Shown here piece by piece: positions 1 to 6,723 of a DNA stretch of 8,641 nt; the stretch's first letter is position 1; each line of letters opens with the position of its first letter. The DNA is from Methanosphaera sp. SHI613 (GTDB taxonomy: Archaea > Methanobacteriota > Methanobacteria > Methanobacteriales > Methanobacteriaceae): contig MVJJ01000188.1 of NCBI GenBank assembly GCA_003266145.1, positions 1-8,641 on the forward strand, written 5' to 3'. The translations under genes were made by a program, and so were the position numbers. The notes under the pieces are model-generated. The model searched no databases. It was not told where the DNA came from and saw only the letters and a list, made by a program, of their open reading frames with translations.

Positions 1-1211
1 ACTGTTTCAGGAATATGAGTGTTAATAACCTTAATGATACCAGAGCAATTCTTAGTCACATTAGTGTAGTTTTGAGAGTTAGTAAATTCATCCTCAGCAA
101 CTGTATACTCGATAACTTTACCATCTTTAAATTTAGGTAAGTTAGTAAATACACCTTTCCAGTCTTGTGAACTGTTTAATTGCATTGAATATGTTTTACC
201 ATCAGAACCAGTTAATGTAACATTAATACTATCTGGTCTTAGTCCATCTTGATTATCAGTGTCATTCCATATTTTTTCTACAGGAATACTGATAACTTCA
301 GGTGTGTGAGTGTTTGTAATGGTTAAACCATCTTCTACTGTTGTATAATTATTGACTGCAACTTCTTTTACTGTGTAGTTAATTGGAGTTGTTGATCCAT
401 TAAACTTAGGTAAACTATCAACAGTGTACTTCCAAGTATTGAAGTCAACCTCAGAGGTTATGTTGATAACAACAGTCATATAATAATTACCATCAGCAAA
501 GATATTGACCGTAATATTAGCTGGTCTTATACCATCTTGATTATCCTTATCATCCCATACTTTTACTATTTCAATAGTAGTGTTTTCAGGAATGTGAGTG
601 TTGATTATTAGTGTTGAATTTTCTTTACAACAGTAATCGAAGGATTTGGTATAATTTTCTGGAGTGTATCTTTCTACATTGTAGATTACAGTTCCATTTT
701 CATCAACTTCACCACTATCAGTGAGTTTGATTTCATCAACGGTATAATTGATTAAGTTACCATTTTCATATTTTGGTAAATCTTTGAATGTGTATTTCCA
801 ATCGGATTCACCAGTTAATGTTACATTAGCAACTAGTTTATCACCATTGAATAGTCCAATAGTAATATTTTCAGGTCTCATTCCATCGTGGTTATCTGTA
901 TCATTCCATACTTTGGTTACATTTACTGTAGTGTTTTCTGGAATGTGTGTGTTTGTAATATTAAATCCATTAATAGTTACATTGTAACCTTCTGGAACAT
1001 TTATTTCTTCAATGGTATAATTGATTAATGTTCCATTGTTGTATTTTGGTAAGTATTCAAATGTGTATGTCCAATCATCAGTATCGTTTATTTGTACTGT
1101 TCCATTTTCAACTTCTATACCATCAGCTTTAAGTACAATTGTTACATTGCTTCTTAAACCATCCTGGTTATTACTATCATTCCATGTTTTATTAACTGTT
1201 ATGTTTATTAA
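1..1211 (-). other. Cna-B stalk array, domains 12-15, continuing past the left edge
   Basis: Residues 1837-2239 are four Cna-B domains: 12 (1837-1929), 13 (1930-2046), 14 (2047-2142) and 15 (2143 to the edge). All have the pre-Trp Lys, Y-T-V/I-x-E and a T-N-T-H or I-N-T-H ending followed by x-P-E. Domain 13 carries the Cys-Cys pair (2030-2031) and closely matches domain 5. Domain 15 ends in I-N-T-H-I-P-E-T, the usual linker into another Cna-B domain, so the array probably continues outside the window. Confidence 0.8.
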
Positions 1212-4200
1212 TTCCAAGGTATTTGTAATGTTTACAAGATACTCGGTTTTATTTATAATAGGTGCTTTAGCAAGTCCTAAACATTCTTGCCAACCACTTC
1301 TACCATTAGTTAATAAATTTAATGGTCTGTAATGATAGAATTGATATCCCATAATTCCAGATTCTGTTTCCACATACCATTGGCTAGAGTTTATGACATC
1401 ACCAGAGTTTACACGATTTACAGTGTCTCGTAATAAATCTTCCATCCTATTATTGTCACATCTCCACCATGTACTTTCATCATCATAATGAATAATGGTA
1501 TATCTTTCCTGATTACCTAAGAATACAGAAATTACTGGTCCAACTTCAGCTTCATTTTCATGATAGAATATGAGTGTTCTTAGATATGGAAGTACATCTT
1601 CACCTGTTCTTGGATTTATGAATTGTTCATTTGTTAATGCCATTCTTACATATGGCCTATATACAGGATTATCATCTTCATCCCAACCTATTGGATCACG
1701 TGGGTCTGGAGAAGTCCAATTCAAACAATAACTAAAGACGCCATCATCCATCATGAAAGGATTAGCTCCAACTCCACCATAATAATACATTAGGTCATCT
1801 TCATCAAAGTTTTCCTCACTTGACTGATATTGATCATTTCCAGCATATTTTACATTTACAACAAAGTCTGATTCTATAGGCCATGTGGTAATAATTGTAT
1901 TATTTACAGACAAGTCTTGAGTAATTAATAAGTTACCTTCATTATCATATACAGTTACAATACCACCATTTAACCGTGTATATACTTCATCAGTTACGTA
2001 AATTCTATATATACCTTGACTTCCAGGATTTAATCTGTTAGTAAATCCAGTTAATTCAACATGAATCTGTGTTGGCATTTTTGAATCTTTTTCTTTTATA
2101 GAACCATTGATAGAAGCATTATATCCTTCAGGCACCGTTTCATTTACTGAATATTCAACTAGTGTTCCATTGATATATTTTGGTAATTCTGGAACATATA
2201 ATATCCAGTTGTTAGAGCTATTCAATGTAACATTCATGTATTCTACGCCATTAGCATATATTGTTAGATTGAGTTCATCAGGTCTTTTACCTGTTTCATC
2301 ATCAGCATCATCCCATATTTTTGTAATATTTAAAGAGTTTGTAGCCAATGTGTTTACAATTGTAAAGTTGTTGGATGCATTTGTAATATTACATATATAA
2401 TTATCTGGAACGATTTCCTCAATGGTATAATCATATTCATTACCTTCATCATCATATATAGGTAAGTTATAGAATCCACATTTCCATCCTTCTACAGCTA
2501 ATAATTGATAATTTCTTAGAATTTCACCATTTCTTAATAACCTTACGGTTACAAAGGAAGGTCTTACTAAGTCACTATTGTTGTTATCATCCCACACTTT
2601 ATTAACGGTTATATTCTTATAATAATAATTTACTAGTTCGTAGGTGTAATTATTAGTACGTGTATTACTTGATACATATGGAGTATAACCAGCAGGAGTA
2701 TTGATTTCTCTAAATGTGTAGTAAATATTAGTTGATGTACCATTACGTTTAGGTAAATTATCAATGTGATAAGTCCAATTATTAGCATCATTTAATGTAA
2801 TAACCCTCACCGGATTATTGTTAGCTAATAATAGCACGTCAATACTATTTACCCTTGAATTATTTATGTTATTTCCATCATACTTCCAACTTTTATTAAT
2901 GGTTATGTTAACAATTTCTGGAGTATGGTGATTGGTTAGGCTAAATGTGTACTCTGTAATATTACCAGTACTATTGATGTTTTGGCTAATTACCTTATCA
3001 CCATAGGTTACTGTGTAATTTTGAGAACCGCTATACGTTTTAACTTCAGTTATTGTGTATCCACTGTAATCAATTTCATTACCATTATTATCATATTTAG
3101 GTAATAACTTTGTATTTCCTGTCCAATTTTTAGATTTAGACAATGAAATAGTTTGATTATTTGTACCATTACCTAATATAACGGTAATTGAAGATAGATA
3201 TGTTCTAAGTCCATCCTGATTATCAGCATCATCCCATATTTTTTGAATATACATCATGACATATTCAGGAATATGAGTGTTATTAATGGTAACATTGATT
3301 AACTTATCATTAACTGTGTACTTATAAGATACATCATAACCTCTTAGAACACTAATTTCATTTACAGTATAATTTATTTCTTTACCATTAATCATTTTTG
3401 GTAAATTTTTAAATGTATATGTCCAGTTAGTGTTCTTGTTGGTTGTCTTGTTGAGTGATATTATATCACCATAACGTTCACCATTAGCTAATAATTCTAT
3501 ATCAATAGATGTAGGTTGTAAATGATCTCTATTAGAAGCATCACTCCATACTTTCTTAACTGTTAGGTTAACGTATTCTGGAGTGTGGGTGTTTGTAATG
3601 TTAAATTCATTTTCATCCTGTACCATCTCAGATATATATCCATTAGGAACTGATACTTCTTGTATTGAATAAACTATTTCTTCACCATCTTTATATTTTG
3701 GTAACTCATTGAATGTATACTTCCAACCATTGGTAGTGTTTATTACACCAACTTTGTAAGTTTGACCATTAGCATTTAACTTGATAGTTAATTCTGTAGG
3801 TCTTAATCCATCATGATCATTGTCATCATCCCATATTTTGTTAACTGTTATGTTAACATTTTCTGGAATGTGAGTGTTGATTATTAATGTTGAATTATTT
3901 TTACAACAGAAATCAATGGTTTTATTATATCCATCAGGAGTGTAAGATTCCACATCATATATTTTAGAACCATTTTCATCAACCATTTGAGTGTCAACAA
4001 ATTCAATCTCATCTACGGTATAATTTATTAATGTACCATTTTCATATTGTGGTAAATCTTTAAAGGTGTAATTCCATCCAGTTTCATTGGTTAATGTTAC
4101 ATTATCTACTAATTTATTTCCATTAAATAGACCAATAGTTACATTTTCCGGTCTGAAACCATCATGGTCATCTGTATCGTTCCATACTTTTGTAACATTT

Positions 4201-6719
4201 ATTGATATAAGCATAGGTGTGTTTGTAATTTTCAATAGATAACTTTCAACATTAGGAATATATGTATAATTTATTCCCAATAATCTTTGATAAGCACTAT
4301 TGAATGGTTCATAGATGAAGAATTGATATACTATTTTACCATTATCGACATCAAAAGAATCATGAGGCCCTACAACATTACCATTTTGAACATTTTGATA
4401 AACATCAGTTATAAGATCAATACATCTTTGATTCATTCTCCACATTGAATCAGGATCATTATACCTAGCACCCCAGTCACGATCCGGTCCTTGACCTAAA
4501 AATACATATAAAGCTCTGTTAATAGTGTATGTATCATTAGTTCCATAATGATATAATAAATATCTTAGATATGGTAAAACATTCTCATGAGTATCTGGAT
4601 TTATTAATTCATACTTACCATCATCAGTATACCTAATATAAGGCATAGTTGTAATATTAGCAATTTCAGGATCCCATACTGTATAATTTAATTGAGAAAC
4701 CGGACTTCCAGTTACATTATGAGAAACAAGGTTATTTGATGGATCAGGTTTAGTATAATTAATACAAAATACTTCCGTGTTATCATCCATTAACCATGGC
4801 TCGATACCTTGTTGAGCCCAAGTGTGTACTACATCATCAAATGTAAATGTTGAATTAAAACCTTGGTATTCTTCATTCTCTTCATAGGCAATAACCAGAT
4901 TTAAATCTTTAATCGGTGATGTGAAAACAATTTCATCATCATCTTCAGTTAAGATTTGATTAAATAATTCATTACCTTCTTTATCAAAAATTGTAAGTTT
5001 ACCATTAGATATCTGTTCTTTGGTTAAATTTGTAACATATACTTTAAAAGATGCTTTGTAAACACTTTGTTCATATGTAATATTTTGTAAATCCACATGA
5101 ATCTCAGTTGGTATTTTAGGTGTTTTCTCAACTAATGTCATGTTATATGATACATTATAATTATCAGGAACTATCTCCTCAAAAGTGTAATTTACAGGTT
5201 TTCCATTGATATATTTTGGTAATCCTGTAACTACATAAGTCCAATTGTTAGATTTGGTTAAAATAATTGGTTTATCATATTCGACAGAGGAATTTCCCAT
5301 ATTAGCATATACTTTCACCGTAATATTATTAGGGCGCATAAATTCTAGTTTTTCTGTATCATTCCAAATTTTTTGAATTGTGACATTCATTTTACGAAGA
5401 TAAGTAGCATTTAAAGTAAACTTGTATGAGTCATTTCCTATTAGTGAATAACTGTAATGATCAGGCAAGGAAACTTCACTTATTGTATAATTTATTAAAT
5501 TTCCATTATCTTCATATTTAAGGACAGGATTAACTGAGTCAAACCAATTATTGGATTGTCTTAATTCAAAGGAATATACCTCAACACCATGTGTGCTGGT
5601 CCAAAGGAATGGTTTTCCATTAGCATATACCTTAGCATAAACAAACTGTGGTCTTAGACCATCCACATTGTCCATATCATCCCAAACAATATTTGCAGTA
5701 AGATTTACTCTAATAGAATTTATAGCATATATATTAGTTACAAATGAGGAATTAGTACCTAAAGATCCATCATTTCTAATATTGAAAACATAACTAGATG
5801 AGTCATATCCTTCAAAGGAACCAGATTGACGAACAGAATAGGAAATTGAATTTAAATTGGTAATGTTAACTTTAGATAAATTTTGAATTACATGATTCCA
5901 ATTATTACTTTCATCTAAAACTACTGTTTCCAACAGATTAGAATTCTGATAAACTCCCACTTCAATGCTTGATGGTCGTTTATTTTCTACATTATTTCCA
6001 TCGTGCCAAACAGCAGTGATGTTCAAATCAGTAGTTTGATCGACAAACTTATTTGAAAATAAATATGAATATTCAGTAACTTTATACATGACATTATCTA
6101 TTTCTTCATTATATTCTGAAGTAGTATTGGTAATTGTTACATCATACCAATCAGACAAATACCCTGAAGAAGATACCCTACCATTTTTAACTAGGTATTT
6201 ATAGTAATCTTCAACAGCATAACTAATTTCTCTACCATTTTCATCATATTTATCTAATAATACAGCACTTTGCCAATTATTTGAATCATAAATCCTAATA
6301 TACCCTAATTTTTCACCATCTTGATAAAACATAACAGCATACTGGGTTAAATTATTAAATAAACCATAAGTATCGTTAGAATTATCCCATTCCGTATTTA
6401 TAGTAATTTTAGTCACTTCAGGCATATCATCATCTTGTTTTAAAGATGTTTTATCCTTTCTTAACTTGGTTACATTATCACTTGTCTTACTTATTTCATT
6501 TTCTAAATTATCATTCGATTTTATATCATCTATATTTTTATTTGATTCACTTTTTACACTTTTAATTTGTACATTATCACTTTGGTCGGATATTGATAAT
6601 GTGTCACTATGACCTGCATCTTTCATATTACTTGTATCATTAGCTGATACTGCTGCTACTCCCAATAGCAGTACTAGTAGTATCATGAAAAATACCAGAC
6701 AACGCTTCTTAGTTATCAT
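1..6719 (-). CDS. Giant Cna-B-repeat adhesin-like surface protein, C-terminus beyond the window (partial)
   Basis: The minus-strand frame starts at ATG 6719-6717 and stays open for 2,239 codons to the left edge; I spot-checked its phase in many places and saw no frameshift or internal stop. Order: signal peptide (1-26), charged spacer (27-98), Cna-B-like domains 1-4 (99-535), Ig-like domain A (536-629), cysteine module A (630-835), Cna-B 5-10 (836-1461), Cna-B 11 (1462-1547), Ig-like domain B (1548-1641), cysteine module B (1642-1836), Cna-B 12-15 (1837-2239). Typical Cna-B signatures recur: N-K-V/I-W-x-D, D-G-L/M-R-P, N-x-W-x-Y-T-F, L-P-K-Y, Y-T-V-x-E and I-T-N-T-H-x-P-E. Many N-x-S/T sequons suggest an N-glycosylated exported protein. 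In this family Cna-B domains form stalks, often locked by Lys-Asn isopeptide bonds; cell-surface adhesion is inferred. The start is fixed by a Shine-Dalgarno sequence 6 nt upstream and the signal peptide right after it. No membrane anchor or cell-wall motif is visible because the end is missing. Confidence 0.95.
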   Translation of the reverse strand, partial: MITKKRCLVFFMILLVLLLGVAAVSANDTSNMKDAGHSDTLSISDQSDNVQIKSVKSESNKNIDDIKSNDNLENEISKTSDNVTKLRKDKTSLKQDDDMPEVTKITINTEWDNSNDTYGLFNNLTQYAVMFYQDGEKLGYIRIYDSNNWQSAVLLDKYDENGREISYAVEDYYKYLVKNGRVSSSGYLSDWYDVTITNTTSEYNEEIDNVMYKVTEYSYLFSNKFVDQTTDLNITAVWHDGNNVENKRPSSIEVGVYQNSNLLETVVLDESNNWNHVIQNLSKVNITNLNSISYSVRQSGSFEGYDSSSYVFNIRNDGSLGTNSSFVTNIYAINSIRVNLTANIVWDDMDNVDGLRPQFVYAKVYANGKPFLWTSTHGVEVYSFELRQSNNWFDSVNPVLKYEDNGNLINYTISEVSLPDHYSYSLIGNDSYKFTLNATYLRKMNVTIQKIWNDTEKLEFMRPNNITVKVYANMGNSSVEYDKPIILTKSNNWTYVVTGLPKYINGKPVNYTFEEIVPDNYNVSYNMTLVEKTPKIPTEIHVDLQNITYEQSVYKASFKVYVTNLTKEQISNGKLTIFDKEGNELFNQILTEDDDEIVFTSPIKDLNLVIAYEENEEYQGFNSTFTFDDVVHTWAQQGIEPWLMDDNTEVFCINYTKPDPSNNLVSHNVTGSPVSQLNYTVWDPEIANITTMPYIRYTDDGKYELINPDTHENVLPYLRYLLYHYGTNDTYTINRALYVFLGQGPDRDWGARYNDPDSMWRMNQRCIDLITDVYQNVQNGNVVGPHDSFDVDNGKIVYQFFIYEPFNSAYQRLLGINYTYIPNVESYLLKITNTPMLISINVTKVWNDTDDHDGFRPENVTIGLFNGNKLVDNVTLTNETGWNYTFKDLPQYENGTLINYTVDEIEFVDTQMVDENGSKIYDVESYTPDGYNKTIDFCCKNNSTLIINTHIPENVNITVNKIWDDDNDHDGLRPTELTIKLNANGQTYKVGVINTTNGWKYTFNELPKYKDGEEIVYSIQEVSVPNGYISEMVQDENEFNITNTHTPEYVNLTVKKVWSDASNRDHLQPTSIDIELLANGERYGDIISLNKTTNKNTNWTYTFKNLPKMINGKEINYTVNEISVLRGYDVSYKYTVNDKLINVTINNTHIPEYVMMYIQKIWDDADNQDGLRTYLSSITVILGNGTNNQTISLSKSKNWTGNTKLLPKYDNNGNEIDYSGYTITEVKTYSGSQNYTVTYGDKVISQNINSTGNITEYTFSLTNHHTPEIVNITINKSWKYDGNNINNSRVNSIDVLLLANNNPVRVITLNDANNWTYHIDNLPKRNGTSTNIYYTFREINTPAGYTPYVSSNTRTNNYTYELVNYYYKNITVNKVWDDNNNSDLVRPSFVTVRLLRNGEILRNYQLLAVEGWKCGFYNLPIYDDEGNEYDYTIEEIVPDNYICNITNASNNFTIVNTLATNSLNITKIWDDADDETGKRPDELNLTIYANGVEYMNVTLNSSNNWILYVPELPKYINGTLVEYSVNETVPEGYNASINGSIKEKDSKMPTQIHVELTGFTNRLNPGSQGIYRIYVTDEVYTRLNGGIVTVYDNEGNLLITQDLSVNNTIITTWPIESDFVVNVKYAGNDQYQSSEENFDEDDLMYYYGGVGANPFMMDDGVFSYCLNWTSPDPRDPIGWDEDDNPVYRPYVRMALTNEQFINPRTGEDVLPYLRTLIFYHENEAEVGPVISVFLGNQERYTIIHYDDESTWWRCDNNRMEDLLRDTVNRVNSGDVINSSQWYVETESGIMGYQFYHYRPLNLLTNGRSGWQECLGLAKAPIINKTEYLVNITNTLELINITVNKTWNDSNNQDGLRSNVTIVLKADGIEVENGTVQINDTDDWTYTFEYLPKYNNGTLINYTIEEINVPEGYNVTINGFNITNTHIPENTTVNVTKVWNDTDNHDGMRPENITIGLFNGDKLVANVTLTGESDWKYTFKDLPKYENGNLINYTVDEIKLTDSGEVDENGTVIYNVERYTPENYTKSFDYCCKENSTLIINTHIPENTTIEIVKVWDDKDNQDGIRPANITVNIFADGNYYMTVVINITSEVDFNTWKYTVDSLPKFNGSTTPINYTVKEVAVNNYTTVEDGLTITNTHTPEVISIPVEKIWNDTDNQDGLRPDSINVTLTGSDGKTYSMQLNSSQDWKGVFTNLPKFKDGKVIEYTVAEDEFTNSQNYTNVTKNCSGIIKVINTHIPET
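582..932 (-). repeat. Cys-Cys Cna-B repeat, copy 2 (domain 13)
   Basis: This copy pairs with 3858-4214. In copy 1 the domain directly follows cysteine module A. Here one extra Cna-B domain (domain 12, 933-1211) lies between it and cysteine module B, so a single-domain gain or loss has happened since the duplication. Confidence 0.8.
1212..1796 (-). other. Cysteine-bearing thioester-domain-like module B
   Basis: Residues 1642-1836 are the second copy of the cysteine module: Y-C-L-N-W-T-S-P-D-P around Cys1665, I-N-P-R-T-G-E-D, V-L-P-Y-L-R, V-I-S-V-F-L-G ending at Gly1735, then S-T-W-W-R-C (Cys1754), G-Y-Q-F-Y-H-Y-R-P and W-Q-E-C-L-G. Cys1665 lies 1,013 residues after Cys652 of copy A. The position matching the thioester Gln is Gly1727, so this copy also lacks it; Gln1737 is a nearby alternative. 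The two copies share a clear framework but differ in their loops, as expected for binding modules. Confidence 0.5.
1797..2078 (-). other. Ig-like beta-sandwich domain B
   Basis: Residues 1548-1641 begin M-P-T-Q-I-H-V-E-L and include G-G-I-V-T-V-Y-D-N-E-G-N-L-L, then V-x-Y-A-G-N-D-Q-Y-Q-S-S. The ending V-x-Y-x-G-N-x-x-Y-x-x-S is characteristic of archaeal Ig-like repeats and is clearer here than in copy A. It sits between Cna-B 11 and cysteine module B. Confidence 0.62.
2079..2336 (-). other. Cna-B domain 11, first member of composite block B
   Basis: Residues 1462-1547 contain T-K-I-W-D-D, K-R-P-D, S-N-N-W, L-P-K-Y-I-N-G and Y-S-V-N-E, followed by V-P-E-G-Y-N. It runs straight into the second Ig-like domain, exactly as domain 4 does. 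The shared L-P-K-Y-I-N-G text and the shared context mark it as the paralogue of domain 4. Confidence 0.75.
2337..4214 (-). other. Cna-B stalk array, domains 5-10
   Basis: Residues 836-1461 form six consecutive Cna-B domains: 5 (836-954), 6 (955-1049), 7 (1050-1153), 8 (1154-1269), 9 (1270-1366) and 10 (1367-1461). All keep the Lys two residues before the first Trp, and most keep Glu in Y-T-V-x-E and Asn near the end (T-N-T-H, T-N-H-H, V-N-Y-Y or V-N-T), the residues used for Lys-Asn isopeptide bonds. Domains 5-8 end in an H-x-P-E linker. Domain 5 carries an extra stretch with a Cys-Cys pair (938-939). Domain 8 is longer (116 residues), with an insertion before its last strand. A rigid, protease-resistant stalk is inferred. 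Confidence 0.8.
3858..4214 (-). repeat. Cys-Cys Cna-B repeat, copy 1 (domain 5)
   Basis: Domain 5 is nearly the same as domain 13 (582-932) in protein and DNA. Both read V-T-K-V-W-N-D-T-D, R-P-E-N-x-T-I-G-L-F-N-G, V-D-E-N-G, F/Y-C-C-K-x-N-S-T-L-I-I-N-T-H-I-P-E-N. The DNA matches almost base for base around 3859-3908 versus 583-632. No other Cna-B domain here has the Cys-Cys insert. Confidence 0.8.
4215..4832 (-). other. Cysteine-bearing thioester-domain-like module A
   Basis: Residues 630-835 are a module of about 200 residues with F-C-I-N-Y-T-x-P-D-P around Cys652, then I-N-P-x-T, V-L-P-Y-L-R, L-L-Y-H-Y, and A-L-Y-V-F-L-G ending at Gly742, followed by an M-W-R-M-N-Q-R-C segment (Cys766) and V-Y-Q-F-F-I-Y-E-P. 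An aromatic-Cys-Ile motif followed by a 'L-x-Y-x-G ... A-I-W-x-F' segment resembles bacterial thioester (TED/TQXA) adhesin domains. The Gln of the TQ motif is replaced by Asn734 in my alignment, so a working thioester is doubtful unless Gln743 serves. Family assignment is inference. Confidence 0.5.
4833..5114 (-). other. Ig-like beta-sandwich domain A
   Basis: Residues 536-629 begin I-P-T-E-I-H-V and contain G-K-L-T-I-F-D-K-E-G-N-E-L, then an alternating hydrophobic strand and a final V-x-A-Y-x-x-N-x-x-Y-Q strand. This is the pattern of bacterial/archaeal Ig-like repeats (Big_3-like) in methanogen surface proteins. It is paralogous to the domain at 1797-2078, which has the same start (M-P-T-Q-I-H-V) and order. 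The exact family is uncertain. Confidence 0.6.
5115..5390 (-). other. Cna-B domain 4, first member of composite block A
   Basis: Residues 444-535 read as a Cna-B domain with Q-K-I-W (Lys450, Trp452), R-P-N-N, S-N-N-W, L-P-K-Y-I-N-G and Y-T-F-E-E. It is followed by V-P-D-N-Y-N and then directly by the Ig-like domain, with no T-N-T-H-x-P-E linker. Domain 11 has the same ending in the second composite block, so these two domains belong to the duplicated unit. Confidence 0.75.
5391..6425 (-). other. Divergent Cna-B-like domains 1-3 lacking the usual isopeptide lysine
   Basis: Residues 99-443 make three units of about 100-130 residues, each with the W-x-D turn and the S-N-N-W strand of Cna-B domains (W111, W238 and W346 mark the first motif). 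In canonical copies the residue two before this Trp is Lys, as in N-K-V-W. Here it is Thr109, Ala236 and Ile344. Domain 2 also has Gln where the Y-T-V-x-E motif has Glu. The fold is probably kept, but the standard Lys-Asn cross-link is unlikely. Boundaries are approximate. Confidence 0.65.
6426..6641 (-). other. Charged, low-complexity N-terminal spacer
   Basis: Residues 27-98 are rich in S, D, N, K and E with no hydrophobic pattern, so this part is probably disordered. It separates the signal peptide from the first folded domain. Similar polar leaders are usual in methanogen adhesin-like proteins. No catalytic motif is visible. Confidence 0.7.
6642..6719 (-). other. Sec signal peptide of the adhesin-like protein
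   Basis: Residues 1-26 have a basic N-region (MITKKR), a long hydrophobic core rich in L, V, F and I, and a small-residue end A-V-S-A followed by N-D-T, a good signal peptidase I site. Residue 7 is cysteine but is too early to be a lipoprotein cysteine. This indicates Sec export. The A-V-S-A/ND ending is common in Methanobacteriales adhesin-like proteins (general knowledge). Confidence 0.88.
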
Positions 6720-6723
6720 TTTT

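Larger units (their letters stand above)
1212..2336 (-). repeat. Composite block B (Cna-B + Ig-like + cysteine module), copy 2
   Basis: This is the second copy of the block at 4215-5390, in the same order and orientation about 3.04 kb further along the gene. It has a shorter segment between the Cys and the VFLG motif and gains an additional cysteine near its end (W-Q-E-C-L-G). Confidence 0.7.
4215..5390 (-). repeat. Composite block A (Cna-B + Ig-like + cysteine module), copy 1
   Basis: This three-domain block (residues 444-835) recurs as residues 1462-1836. Offsets agree closely: Ig-like starts 536 and 1548 (1,012 apart), cysteines 652 and 1665 (1,013), VFLG glycines 742 and 1735 (993). The similarity is plain at protein level but loops differ, so the duplication is not recent. 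Confidence 0.7.

Noticed and set aside
748..987. Plus-strand open frame of 79 codons
   Set aside because: It lies antisense to the well-supported adhesin frame over Cna-B domains 12-13 and arises from the repetitive codon pattern there. It has no ribosome site and no recognisable protein.
1021..1332. Plus-strand open frame of 103 codons
   Set aside because: It is antisense to Cna-B 12 and the end of cysteine module B. Its start copies the same antisense context as the frame at 748, which shows it is a repeat shadow.
2107..2400. Plus-strand open frame of 97 codons
   Set aside because: It is antisense to Cna-B domains 10-11. It has no Shine-Dalgarno sequence and no family features, and the minus-strand protein explains this DNA fully.
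1..6719. Repetitive gene region as a CRISPR array or tandem DNA repeat
   Set aside because: The repeats are whole protein domains of about 90-120 codons with diverged sequence in one continuous reading frame. There are no short identical repeats with regular spacers.
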